From positions 186,001 to 250,000 of the forward strand of contig NZ_LQQA01000015.1 of assembly GCF_002101965.1 (NCBI RefSeq): a DNA stretch of 64,000 bases, in the 5' to 3' direction. This document shows, one piece after another, positions 53,056-61,472 of the stretch. Both the position numbers and the translations under genes were made by a program. Position 1 is the first letter of the stretch, and every line of letters begins with the position of its first letter. Under the pieces are notes generated by a model. It made no database searches. It saw only the letters and a list, made by a program, of their open reading frames with translations, and was not told where the DNA came from. The DNA comes from Mycolicibacterium wolinskyi. GTDB taxonomy: Bacteria > Actinomycetota > Actinomycetes > Mycobacteriales > Mycobacteriaceae.

Positions 53056-54159
53056 GTGAATCAGCCAGCCGGGGAAGGCACCAGCCGAATCGTGATCTGT
53101 CTCGACGGTACCGCCAATCAGATCGGCGCCGGTAACCCGTCCAACGTCGCCAAGCTGTTCGCGATGCTCAACAAGGACAACCCGGACACGCAGCTGGCCT
53201 ACTACGACCCCGGTGTGGGCACCTTGGCTCCCGCTGCGGCGTTGACCCCGGCCCGCCGCACTGTTTCGCTGCTGTATACGCGCGCCGTCGGGTCGGGACT
53301 TAAGGCCAACGTCGCCGAGGCCTACCAGTATCTGATGCACCATTGGCGTCCCGGCGACGCCATCTACGTGTTCGGCTTCAGCCGCGGCGCCTACACCGCG
53401 CGGGCGCTGGCCGGAATGTTGCTGCGCCCCGGGCTGCTGCGGCCAGGATCGGACAATCTGGTGCCGTATGCGGTCGAGAAATACGCCATTAACCGTGATT
53501 TCAAAGACGACGAATACGCCCAGTGGGCGCGCTTCGCCGAGGCGTTCTGCTGGGCGACTGACAACGAACCGCTTTTTTCTGACATCAAACACAACAATCC
53601 GCGCCAGGTGTGGCGATACGCCGTGCCGGTCGCCTACATGGGTTTATGGGACACGGTTAAAGCCGCCGGTTTTCTGCGGTTCGGTAATCTGCGTTGGCCC
53701 TACACCCGCACGGTGCCGAACGTCGCCCGTATCCGTCACGCGGTCTCCATCGACGAGCGGCGACGTCCCTACCGCGAATACCTCGTCGACAACCACCCCA
53801 ACGGGCTGGAAGAGCAGTGGTTTGCCGGTGTCCACGCCGACGTCGGGGGCACCTTCGAGCCCGACCACGAACTCGCCACCATCGCCTTGAAATGGGTCAC
53901 CGACGGCGCCATTCCCGCCCTCGACATCGACCCGGAGCGCTACGCCGAATACTGCACGGTGGACCAGGATTTCGCCACCGGCACCATCCATGACAACGGC
54001 CTGCTCTGGCTGCTCGCCGGAAGCCGCAGACGGCCGCTACCGCCGGATGGCATCCTGCATCCCAGCGTCCTCTGCCGGATGCAAGACGACCCGACGTATC
54101 TGCCCGACCGTCCCAGACTGTCTATCGGTCCGCCAGACTGGACCATCCCGCGTCTCTGA
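53056..54159 (+). CDS. DUF2235/Tle1-like alpha/beta hydrolase
   Basis: A 367-residue protein, GTG at 53056 with GAAGGGGGA upstream. It shows SRIVICLDGTANQ (DGT signature), NVAKLFAMLNK, QLAYYDPGVGTL, and the nucleophile elbow VFGFSRGAYTARALAGML (GxSxG). AYMGLWDTVKAAG and HAVSIDERRRPYREYLV follow, with VHADVGGTFEPDHELATIALKWV (Asp/His). DUF2235 includes type VI phospholipase effectors and cytoplasmic hydrolases; here no secretion signal is seen. Pairs divergently with the EEP enzyme, 250 bp apart. Confidence 0.87.
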   Translation: MNQPAGEGTSRIVICLDGTANQIGAGNPSNVAKLFAMLNKDNPDTQLAYYDPGVGTLAPAAALTPARRTVSLLYTRAVGSGLKANVAEAYQYLMHHWRPGDAIYVFGFSRGAYTARALAGMLLRPGLLRPGSDNLVPYAVEKYAINRDFKDDEYAQWARFAEAFCWATDNEPLFSDIKHNNPRQVWRYAVPVAYMGLWDTVKAAGFLRFGNLRWPYTRTVPNVARIRHAVSIDERRRPYREYLVDNHPNGLEEQWFAGVHADVGGTFEPDHELATIALKWVTDGAIPALDIDPERYAEYCTVDQDFATGTIHDNGLLWLLAGSRRRPLPPDGILHPSVLCRMQDDPTYLPDRPRLSIGPPDWTIPRL

Positions 54160-54560
54160 TGTTGAGCGTGGAGATACTTCTCGGATCCGCTTGGCGCTGC
54201 TGCCACTTCAAAAGTCTCCATGCGGGAGGGTATGCAGCTGCCTTAGAAACCGTTATGTCTGGAGCTGGTTGTCGCAACCACGCGGTTTGCGCGACCATGG
54301 GCTGCATGCGACTACATCTGCGGGCAGATGCTATCCACACATCTAAAGATTCTGTGAGCAGTGATTACACTCGGGATATGAGCGTGGCCTCCGAGGCGCG
54401 TCCGGTGTAAATCAATCACCGTTCCTCTGTGTACCGATGGAATGTCGCCGAGAGTCCTCGTCGCACGCCAGTAGCACGTTCACTCGGGTGTGGCGGCTGT
54501 AAAAGACCGCCACACCCGAGAGGAAACGCCCCTAGCTGTTCGGATGTGTTGGTTCCGCGT
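54160..54560. other. Convergent intergenic region with terminator
   Basis: Between the DUF2235 gene (rightward) and a lipoprotein gene (leftward). Apart from the hairpin at 54483-54520 no feature was seen. Confidence 0.5.
54483..54520. terminator. 14-bp perfect hairpin terminator
   Basis: CTCGGGTGTGGCGG (54483-54496) pairs exactly with 54507-54520 across a 10-base A-rich loop. It lies between convergent genes and can serve either, most likely the leftward lipoprotein gene ending at 54561. Confidence 0.65.
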
Positions 54561-55127
54561 CTATCCGGACGCTGGGCAGGTCGTTGCTGGTGGAAGATCC
54601 CCGATGTTCCACTGCGCGATGCTGCCAGTCTCGGTGGCGCCGAACATCTTTCGCTCTCCGATCAGCGTGATGCTGGTGGGTACCGTCTTCGGGGGAACGG
54701 TGAAGGCGATGTCGCCCTTGGCATTCCCCGTCACTGACGATCCAAGAGGTGGACCGACCATATCGATTGTCGGGAGGGTCTCATTGTCGATCGGTATGGC
54801 GTTCTCGGTTTGAACCTGCCAGTAGCCGGTCGGTACCGCCCCTTTGGACGCGGTGACTTCGACGTGGAACACCAACCGCCGCGTGCCGTCGAGTTGCGCA
54901 CATACGATGGGCGTCGCGCCGACAGTGACGGTTCCTTCGAAGCTGTCATCCTTGGTGCCCCACGAGTCGTCATTACCGTTGACCTGGTTCGAAGACCCGA
55001 GCGGTGCTGGCAGCGGCTGGGCCGCCGGCTTGTCGCTGCTGGTTGCAGTGCCGCAGGCGGCGAGTAGGACGGCAGTTCCAGCCACTATTGCGGTGACGGT
55101 GCCCTGCGAGATATTGGCAGATGCCAT
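54561..55127 (-). CDS. Lipoprotein, hypothetical
   Basis: A 188-residue lipoprotein with signal GTVTAIVAGTAVLLAAC (lipobox LAAC at residue ~25). The mature part is beta-rich: DSFEGTVTVGATPIVCAQLDGTRRLVFHVEVTASKGAVPTGYWQVQTENA, GSSVTGNAKGDIAFTVPPKTVPTSITLIGERKMFGATETGSIAQWNIG. This suggests an immunoglobulin-like or DUF4352-like beta-sandwich. ATG has GAAGGAATGACAC upstream. Function unknown. Confidence 0.75.
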   Translation of the reverse strand: MASANISQGTVTAIVAGTAVLLAACGTATSSDKPAAQPLPAPLGSSNQVNGNDDSWGTKDDSFEGTVTVGATPIVCAQLDGTRRLVFHVEVTASKGAVPTGYWQVQTENAIPIDNETLPTIDMVGPPLGSSVTGNAKGDIAFTVPPKTVPTSITLIGERKMFGATETGSIAQWNIGDLPPATTCPASG

Positions 55128-55260
55128 GTGTCATTCCTTCCATGTGCGCAGGTCAGGGCCTGCTAGCTGCAGAAAGGGATGGCAGCGCATCGGCGCGCCC
55201 CGGTTTGGCGGGTGTGCGCGACACTGGTACCTTGAGGTTCTGCCGCCATGCAGACTCAAG

Positions 55261-55304
55261 AGCCCCAGGAACGCCGCCGCCAGGCGTCGGGCCTGGGGCT
55301 TTTC
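55261..55304 (+). terminator. Hairpin with U-run, possible 3' end of a small RNA
   Basis: AGCCCCAGG (55261-55269) pairs with CCTGGGGCT (55292-55300), followed by TTTTCT. No rightward gene ends here, so the 55140-55304 interval could encode a short RNA. A CAGG/CCTGGGG loop contains a further CGCCAGGCG palindrome. Confidence 0.45.
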
Positions 55305-55412
55305 TGTAGCTGACGAGAATGTTAGCGGTGAAGCCCGACACAATCGGGCAAGAAAAGCCTCCAATTCGCGAGGCTTCCGAACGCGGCTGTGGAATGTTAG
55401 GACGCCATGGTC

Positions 55413-55466
55413 TGTGGACACAACCGCAAAATCAATGGTCAACAGGGCATTTCCGGCTGTGGATAA
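55413..55466. promoter_or_regulatory. DnaA-box-like motif pair
   Basis: GTGTCCACA (minus, 55413-55421) and TTATCCACA (minus, 55458-55466) match the DnaA 9-mer at 8 and 9 positions. Similar motifs recur at 62539-62649. Chance occurrence is possible. Confidence 0.3.
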
Positions 55467-55742
55467 CCTGTTAGCCGACCTGGGGACTGATTTAATGTTA
55501 GACGATTGCCAGACCGTGATATTGGATTGCCGCCCGGCGTGTCGCTTTGAGTGTCGCGCCTGGCAGCGCGGGTACGGTTCGACCGTGAGGGGATAGCCGC
55601 CGCCAGCTGAGCGGATTGCAGTAGCAATGCAGCGGTGAAGGCCGAACGTTTGCGACACGACCGTCAACGGCTTGACGAGTCGTTAGTGTGCGCCTCGTCA
55701 CAATCATTCGCGGAGGAGGCTGCCTGCCGATCCGCGAGCGAT

Positions 55743-56270
55743 TCAGACTGAGCGGCATGCGCTCAGGTTTTCCTGGCGATAAAGGCCAATGGCCGCGCTG
55801 CCTTCGGCGTAGCTCTCGGCAGGGCGCAGTACGTATCCAGGTGGAATGTCTCCGTTCCGGTGATAAGTAGTGAACAGTTGGGCAGCTTCTACGGCGTCGA
55901 AAAGCTCGGCGCGGCTCACTATTTCGGCGCTTCCAGACGAAGTGATCGGCACGTCGAGTGTCGGGGTGCCGTCGTGTGGGTGGCCGACGATGGAGCGTAC
56001 CCAGATCGCACCTGACTGCTGGATGTCCGGCTGACAGATCTCGACAGCCATCTCGTCGGCGCGACCGACCGCCCGGATGTATCCCATCGGGTGGCTTGGA
56101 CCGTGTTCGGCGACTGCGCCGCCGTGCGGCAGTGCGTAGAGCAGGATGAACCAGTTCTCAGCTCCGTCGAGTGAGCGCAGCGCGGCGAGGAACTGTTGCG
56201 GCCCAGCTTCGCGGCCCATGGTTTGCGCGATATCGCCGCAAAAGACCATCACGTGGGTCGGAACTCCCAT
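55743..56270 (-). CDS. Hypothetical protein, paralogue A of an unnamed family
   Basis: A 175-residue soluble protein. ENWFILLYALPHGG, SIVGHPHDGTPTLDVPI and AELFDAVEAAQLFTTYHRNGDIPPGYVLRPAESY match in order WGLMLWALPPG, YAVGHPHPDEEKPAVDVEI and FEVFNAEEAADLFYAYYATGDIPHDYTLRPLEAY in the 59605 product. The Met at 56270 gives equal length; the upstream frame to 56453 is not conserved. Located between lipoprotein genes. No function known; immunity or chaperone roles are possible. Confidence 0.75.
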   Translation of the reverse strand: MGVPTHVMVFCGDIAQTMGREAGPQQFLAALRSLDGAENWFILLYALPHGGAVAEHGPSHPMGYIRAVGRADEMAVEICQPDIQQSGAIWVRSIVGHPHDGTPTLDVPITSSGSAEIVSRAELFDAVEAAQLFTTYHRNGDIPPGYVLRPAESYAEGSAAIGLYRQENLSACRSV

Positions 56271-56409
56271 GGCGCCTACTTTATGCGGACCTGTTCCGGC
56301 GTTCGGAGGGCAGTCAAAAGCGTGCGCGTTACGGGGTCCGGATCGGGGAAAGCGCTGGTACCGGTTGGATGCGTAGGAGTGAGATTCGCCTGCCGATGCG
56401 TGGCGTGCG

Positions 56410-57030
56410 TCATTTCCCTGCCGGTTGGATGGGCGAGCATAGCTGCCAGTCATTTCCGGCTTTTTCGAAGTTCATGGTCCGTGTCTTGGACTGTTCGGAA
56501 TCGGTTCCGAAGGAGAACCGTGTGGTGACCCGGGCGCTAGCGCTGTTCCCCTCGACTTTGAGGTCATCGACTTTGACGATGTCGATGATGGTGTTCTCGC
56601 GCACGACAGTCAGGAGCGCGGTACCGAATGCTTCCTGATCTTGACGGATGACCGCATCGACGAGTTGGGTGATTGTCTGTTCTGAGGACCGGGGATAGTC
56701 GGCAGTCAGCTGCTCGCTGAGTGCGTCGGCGAAGCCGTCGGCTGCGATTTGTTCCGCTGTGGCTAGCGACTGTACGGGTGGAACCGGGACTGTGGGTTCA
56801 GACACGCTGGCGCGGTACTGGGGGCAGGTGAGATCGGCGAGCGTTTTGGTGTCTGACGCCTCTCCGGCGGTCTTCACTTGGTCGATGAGGTCTTGTATGG
56901 CGGCTTTGTCGTCTTGGGCGGGTTGGGAACCCGTCTCGGGGTGTGGTTGTCCGCAGGCCGCGAGTAGCAGTAGAGGTAATGCGGCTGCCGTGCCGATACG
57001 CGTTCGCGCTGCGCGGGACTTAATGTGCAT
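56410..57030 (-). CDS. Lipoprotein with DUF4878/NTF2-like domain
   Basis: A 206-residue lipoprotein, signal TRIGTAAALPLLLLAAC (lipobox at residue ~26). The mature domain, DDKAAIQDLIDQVKTAGEASDTKTLADLTCPQYRAS...IIDIVKVDDLKVEGNSASARVTTRFSFG...WQLCSP, follows the helix-then-curved-sheet order of SnoaL/NTF2-like mycobacterial lipoproteins, with two Cys. It is 17 bp downstream of the LpqN-like gene (57048-57740) and probably in its operon. Confidence 0.78.
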   Translation of the reverse strand: MHIKSRAARTRIGTAAALPLLLLAACGQPHPETGSQPAQDDKAAIQDLIDQVKTAGEASDTKTLADLTCPQYRASVSEPTVPVPPVQSLATAEQIAADGFADALSEQLTADYPRSSEQTITQLVDAVIRQDQEAFGTALLTVVRENTIIDIVKVDDLKVEGNSASARVTTRFSFGTDSEQSKTRTMNFEKAGNDWQLCSPIQPAGK

Positions 57031-57047
57031 GGTTCGGGTTACCTGGG

Positions 57048-57740
57048 TTAGTCGGCAGTGATGGACAGCTTGTTTTCGAGCTGGTCGATGTCGTCGGCGA
57101 TGCCGTCGATTTGGGATTCGGTGGCGCGCACGGTCCATTGCACGAGGAAGTCTTTTCCGGCGCCGGCTGCGATGATATAGCGGTTGTACACGTGGAACTC
57201 GTTGCCCTCGTTGCGGTACGTGCCTTCGATGAATGAAGACGGGAAACCGGAGTAGTCATCGAGTGAGGCGCGGATTCGGTGCCATTCAGGCAGCCGTTCG
57301 GCATCGACGAATCCGTAGCTGACGACTTGTTGTGGGTCTACGGGTCCGCTGAGTTGGCCGACCATGAGGATGGCGCGGGGGATGTACTCGCCTTCCGGGA
57401 CGTCTTTTTTTCCGAAGATCTGAAACGCGCCGCCGGTGTCGCCGGCCTCTTCGGGGGCGGCTTTGACCCATCCGGATGGCTCGGCCACACTCACATGAAT
57501 TCCGGAGAGCGTTTCTTCGGTCTGCCAGGTGATTTGTATGCCTTGTTGTTCCAGAAACTGGAAGATGGTCATATCGGTCGGTGTTGCTGGTAGCGCTGAC
57601 GTCGCTGTTGTTGTCGACGACGCGATGGTGGTGGATGGTGTCGCTGGTGTCCTGTCGTTGGCTGATGAGCACGCTGCTGCGGATGGCAGCAAGGCTGCGG
57701 CGACAGCGGCCGAGATCGCTGCGTATTTCAGGCTTTTCAA
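57048..57740 (-). CDS. LpqN/LpqT-family lipoprotein
   Basis: A 230-residue lipoprotein, TTG start with GAAGGGGCC upstream; lipobox SAAAC near residue 24. The mature domain has TIFQFLEQQGIQITWQTEETLSGIHVSVAEPSGWVKA, IPRAILMVGQLSGPVDPQQVVSYGFVDAERLPEWHRI and FPSSFIEGTYRNEGNEFHVYNRYIIAAGAGKDFLVQWTVRATE, matching the LpqN fold. LpqN-type proteins are mycobacterial cell-envelope proteins. A Thr/Ser/Pro linker follows the Cys. Confidence 0.84.
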   Translation of the reverse strand: MKSLKYAAISAAVAAALLPSAAACSSANDRTPATPSTTIASSTTTATSALPATPTDMTIFQFLEQQGIQITWQTEETLSGIHVSVAEPSGWVKAAPEEAGDTGGAFQIFGKKDVPEGEYIPRAILMVGQLSGPVDPQQVVSYGFVDAERLPEWHRIRASLDDYSGFPSSFIEGTYRNEGNEFHVYNRYIIAAGAGKDFLVQWTVRATESQIDGIADDIDQLENKLSITAD

Positions 57741-57828
57741 CGTGGCCCCTTCAAAGTGGTTCGTGAGACGGCGTGTTTTAGGTGTCGATGAACCGCGTGG
57801 TGCGGCTGTGCATTCGCTTCGGTCCAGG

Positions 57829-59142
57829 TTACGGTGACAGGCCTACCGATCTCATGAAGGACGATCCGGCGTTGCTGACCGCTCCTTTGAGCGTTCCGCT
57901 GGCGACGTCGACGGCGTTGGTCGCGGCGCCTTGACCGAAAACCTGGTCAAATTTTGATCGCGCGGCATCAGCCAATACCGAGGTGGTTATCCGAATAACG
58001 TTACCGACGGTGTCCACCGTGCGTTCGACTTCGGGGGTGAAGACGTGTTTTTCCACGGCGTCAGGATCGATGGCCATCGTTTGTGATACTTTCCCGCCAA
58101 GCCCCCAGGTGCGGCCATACTTGCCCTTAATGAGGAGTTTGCCGCCTTCAAACCCGAGGTTCCATTCGCTCGCAGCGCCGGCCCCTGCCTGCACTTCGGC
58201 GGTGCCTGAATACTTGAGCACATCGTTTTCGTACTTGAGGTTGAACTCTTGGGCGGCCCCGGCGAACACGTCGGCTCCACCACCCGCGTGGTCGATGGTG
58301 ACCTGGCCTTTCACCCCGACCATGCCGTTGGTGTCCACCTTCAGGTTGCTGTTTGGTGGGGCGTAGAGATCTTTGTGGGTCTTGACTGCGTATGCTTCGG
58401 CGCTCGCGTTGAGCTGGACTCCTTGGGTGCCGAGGGTGCCCTTGATCGAATAGTCGTAACCCCCGACCTTCACGCTTTTCTGTGGATTGCCAAAGGTTTT
58501 CAGTGCACTGTCTTGTCCTTTGGCAATCTCGACTGAGAACTTGGTATCGGTCTTGAACTCGTTTTTTGGAGATCCCCACGTTGATCCGCTGCTGGTGCCG
58601 CCTGACCGACTCTCCGACGGCGACGATGACGAACCTTGCGCTGTGGAGCCGGTATCGCTGCGGCGATTGTTGGCCGCATCGCGGCTGGCGTGTTCCTGCT
58701 GTCGCTGCTGGCTCTTATCGATCTCGGTCGGCTTGCGGTTAGACGAGTTGTTTGACGATTCGCTCTTCCGGTTCGCCCGCCGCTGTGCCTTCTTCTGTTG
58801 ACGCTGTTGACGCTGCTTCTGTTGTTGCTTTTTCTTCTTTTTCTTTTTCTTCTTCTTGTTTTCGAGAGCGACGTATCCGCGGGAATCGCTCGCGGACCCA
58901 GAGGTAGTTCCAGACACGTTGTGGGTAGCAACCGTCGGGTGCTCGCGAGCAGCCACCGGCCGCCACGGCTGAACGTACAGCGCCGCACCAGCGACGAGCG
59001 CGACGGTAACAAGTCCAGCCACGTAGGTGACAGCAACTGCGACCCAGAAGCTTGGCCTGCGGCCGTGGCAAATATCTGAAGGCAAGCCCGTTACCTCGGC
59101 GCGCGTGTCAGCGTCCCAGCGCGCAGATTGACCAACCCCCAC
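57829..59142 (-). CDS. Membrane-anchored protein with poly-Lys/Gln tract and beta-repeat C-terminal domain
   Basis: A 437-residue protein, GTG at 59142 with AAGGGGG upstream (ATG at 59163 would add 7 residues). One membrane span near residue 35-57 (FWVAVAVTYVAGLVTVALVAGAALYV) precedes an extreme low-complexity stretch: about 11 Lys, then Gln/Lys/Arg and Ser/Asn runs to ~190. The exported or cytoplasmic C-terminal half (GYDYSIKGTLGTQGVQLNASAEAYAVKTHKDLYAPPNSNLKVDTNGMVGVKGQV...GADVFAGAAQEFNLKYENDVLKYSGTAEVQAGAGAASEWNLGFEGGKLLIKGKYG) is a strand-rich repeat like regions of polymorphic-toxin proteins. The basic tract could bind nucleic acid or teichuronic-type polymers. No catalytic motif seen. 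Confidence 0.72.
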   Translation of the reverse strand: MGVGQSARWDADTRAEVTGLPSDICHGRRPSFWVAVAVTYVAGLVTVALVAGAALYVQPWRPVAAREHPTVATHNVSGTTSGSASDSRGYVALENKKKKKKKKKKQQQKQRQQRQQKKAQRRANRKSESSNNSSNRKPTEIDKSQQRQQEHASRDAANNRRSDTGSTAQGSSSSPSESRSGGTSSGSTWGSPKNEFKTDTKFSVEIAKGQDSALKTFGNPQKSVKVGGYDYSIKGTLGTQGVQLNASAEAYAVKTHKDLYAPPNSNLKVDTNGMVGVKGQVTIDHAGGGADVFAGAAQEFNLKYENDVLKYSGTAEVQAGAGAASEWNLGFEGGKLLIKGKYGRTWGLGGKVSQTMAIDPDAVEKHVFTPEVERTVDTVGNVIRITTSVLADAARSKFDQVFGQGAATNAVDVASGTLKGAVSNAGSSFMRSVGLSP

Positions 59143-59604
59143 ATCGTCCCCCTTGCCCAACATTGCTGGCGATGTTCCCAGCTTGGTTGTGTAGGAGTTA
59201 TAGCAAACTGCATGCGAGCTGTCTAGCGGCCGTGTCGGGAGTGCGTACCTCGCCTACAAGTCGTGTATGAGCTGGATCTTGCTGTAGCCCACTGACCACA
59301 TGGGCGAAGTCTGCGGTGAACAGAGCAAAATTATCGCAGGCGACACCACCGGCTGGCGGCGCACGAGTTGATTAACTGAGGATGGAACAGGGGCCAGGAG
59401 TGCGTGCAGCGTCAATGGCGCACGCAATGCCTATGCTGATGAGCCGACAGCAAGCTCGGTAGGGTAAGTGAAACCGAGCTGCCAGCCACCGACGACTGAG
59501 AGCCGCTACAGGTGCAGGAGTATGCGCCGTCCACGCAACCTGGGACTCCATGTGACTGACATAGCGGGACATCGGCGGACGCCAGGAAGCGGAGGCAGGG
59601 GACC
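59143..59604. other. Divergent promoter region
   Basis: A 462-bp region between the poly-Lys protein gene (leftward) and the paralogue B gene (rightward). No protein-like frame, repeat or palindrome stands out. Confidence 0.4.
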
Positions 59605-60108
59605 GTGAACACGCATGTACTCGAATACAACGGCGGGTCAACGATCGTGTCCATCGGCAGCAACAGGGGGCGTTGGGCCTTCGACCGCCCCTTGCGCAAC
59701 CGGGACGGCAAGGAGAGATGGGGGCTCATGTTGTGGGCGCTGCCACCAGGATTCGACGACAAAGTGCCGGTCAAAGATCTCCCGCTCACCGAGTTCCTCC
59801 AAGCCGGCGGCAGCGCCGAGGCAATGTCCCTGCAGATCAAGAAACCCGGCGGACAGCAATGGGGAGCTGATTACGTCAAGTACGCCGTCGGGCACCCGCA
59901 TCCCGACGAGGAAAAACCAGCCGTCGACGTCGAAATTGAGCTCCCGCAAGAAACGTTGCACGTCACCACATTCGAAGTCTTCAATGCCGAAGAAGCCGCC
60001 GACCTCTTCTACGCCTACTACGCCACCGGCGACATCCCACACGACTACACCCTGCGCCCTCTAGAGGCATACACCGCCGACCGCCGCATCATCGACATAC
60101 CAAGCTGA
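59605..60108 (+). CDS. Hypothetical protein, paralogue B of an unnamed family
   Basis: A 167-residue soluble protein, GTG start with GGAGGCAGGGG upstream. It shares blocks and order with the 55743-56270 product (see there), about 3 kb away on the opposite strand. Co-directional and 16 bp upstream of the SMI1-like gene, with which it probably forms an operon. Function unknown. Confidence 0.78.
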   Translation: MNTHVLEYNGGSTIVSIGSNRGRWAFDRPLRNRDGKERWGLMLWALPPGFDDKVPVKDLPLTEFLQAGGSAEAMSLQIKKPGGQQWGADYVKYAVGHPHPDEEKPAVDVEIELPQETLHVTTFEVFNAEEAADLFYAYYATGDIPHDYTLRPLEAYTADRRIIDIPS

Positions 60109-60124
60109 AGACTGAAAGCCGGAA

Positions 60125-60862
60125 ATGCCTTCGCCGACTGAGCAACTCGCCACGAACCTCGCTGACGAAGCTGAACTCCTCACCGAGGAAGACCTGTCCC
60201 CGGATGAACACGCACAGGTGCCTGCGTGGTGGCTGGAGTGCAGCGGGTTAGATGAGCATGCGGCGATGGCGACCGCCCTCGACGAGTGGCACCGCGTCAT
60301 TCCCGGACGCTTACCGCTGACCGAAGCACTGTTTCGGTCACGCAGCGCCGGCGTGCACCTCGCACGACTGCACCGTAGCGGGCGCCGGGGAGCGGGTGGC
60401 GCGGCCATCGTCTTGGTGTACGCGCTGCATAGCGAAACCGGCGATGGCACCGACGATCCCTACACCTGTTGGTATGGGTACCCGAACAGCCCGACGTTGT
60501 CGAACGACCGCATCGACCTCAGCAAGCTGCCGGTCGGCGTCCAGGACTTCTACACCCAACTGCACGGCCACTTTCACCTGGGCGGATCTGGATCCACTGG
60601 CATCATTCCGTGTCACGAGATCTTCACCCTTGATGGTGCTCCAGAAAAGTGGGAATTCGTCCATAGCGCCAGCGCAAAGCCCAAGCCCAGCAACATGATC
60701 CCGGTATTGCTCGACAACTCCGGCAGTGCGTGTATCGAACTGACCGACAACACCAACGACGACGATATCGACGGATGGATCTTGTACGACTCAACACTTG
60801 TGCACGGTGGACCAATGTGGGCCGTCATCGACGATCGCATCGTCAAAAAGACCGACCTGTAG
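60125..60862 (+). CDS. SMI1/KNR4 (SUKH)-like protein, possible immunity factor
   Basis: A 245-residue acidic soluble protein. LSKLPVGVQDFYTQLHGHFHLGGSGSTGIIPCHEIFTLDGAPEKW around residue 135-180 and NMIPVLLDNSGSACIELTDNTNDDDIDGWILYD around 195-228 follow the SUKH order (LP..V..FY...G, then a 'pvl.d.sG...' strand pair). SUKH proteins are common immunity partners of polymorphic toxins. The N-terminal ~100 residues are unusual. Assignment is tentative. Confidence 0.6.
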   Translation: MPSPTEQLATNLADEAELLTEEDLSPDEHAQVPAWWLECSGLDEHAAMATALDEWHRVIPGRLPLTEALFRSRSAGVHLARLHRSGRRGAGGAAIVLVYALHSETGDGTDDPYTCWYGYPNSPTLSNDRIDLSKLPVGVQDFYTQLHGHFHLGGSGSTGIIPCHEIFTLDGAPEKWEFVHSASAKPKPSNMIPVLLDNSGSACIELTDNTNDDDIDGWILYDSTLVHGGPMWAVIDDRIVKKTDL

Positions 60863-61098
60863 CCGCAACCCGGATCTGGATCCTGCCAGGCGCGGCGATA
60901 CGCTCCTTCGAAAACGTAAGTGGCAGAAGGGATTCGTTCGAGGCCTCCGTGAGCCCGACGGTCACCACTCATCGTACATTTCCCAATTTTCCAGGCCCAT
61001 TCCGTCAGCTTAGGAATTCGATTCCCACCAGAGATTCGGTGTACAGTATCGCTGCAATCGAGGGGAACGAAGCCGATGCGACAAAGGAGTTGAGGTTC

Positions 61099-61449
61099 AT
61101 GGCCGAGCGCATAGTGCGGCAACTTATTGACGATATCGACGGCAGCGAGATCCCCGAAGGCAGCGGCGAGCGGGTCGAATTCTCCTTCCGCGGCGTGGAT
61201 TACCACATCGACTTATCGTCGGCGAACGTCGCCAAGTTGGAGAAGGCAATCAAACCGTACGTTGAAGCGGCCGCCAAGGTGCGCGGCTCACGGGGCCGGC
61301 GCCCGAAAACGAGCAGTGTTGCCAGCGTGCCCAGTGCCAAGGAACAACTGGCCGCGATCCGCGCTTGGGCTCGAAAGCACGGTTACGACGTGTCTGACCG
61401 GGGCCGGATCAAGGCCGAGGTTGTGGAGGCCTTCGAGGCGGCGCACTAG
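61099..61449 (+). CDS. lsr2: Lsr2-family nucleoid protein (xenogeneic silencer)
   Basis: A 116-residue protein with the dimerisation N-domain (RIVRQLIDDIDGSEIPEGSGERVEFSFRGVDYHIDLSSANVAKLEKAIKPYVEAAAKV) and C-terminal DNA-binding domain (KEQLAAIRAWARKHGYDVSDRGRIKAEVVEAFEAAH). The linker RGSRGRRPK carries the basic RGR AT-hook-like core. ATG at 61099 has AAAGGAG upstream. Lsr2 silences AT-rich foreign DNA; this copy is on the mobile element itself and is probably additional to the host copy. Confidence 0.9.
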   Translation: MAERIVRQLIDDIDGSEIPEGSGERVEFSFRGVDYHIDLSSANVAKLEKAIKPYVEAAAKVRGSRGRRPKTSSVASVPSAKEQLAAIRAWARKHGYDVSDRGRIKAEVVEAFEAAH

Positions 61450-61472
61450 CCTGCGGTCGTAAGGGGATTGCG

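Larger units (their letters stand above)
55128..55742. other. Gene-free region with terminator-like hairpin and DnaA-box-like motifs
   Basis: No protein-like frame. It contains a rightward terminator-like hairpin (55261-55300) with no gene directly before it, and two DnaA-box-like 9-mers (55413-55421, 55458-55466). Confidence 0.45.
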
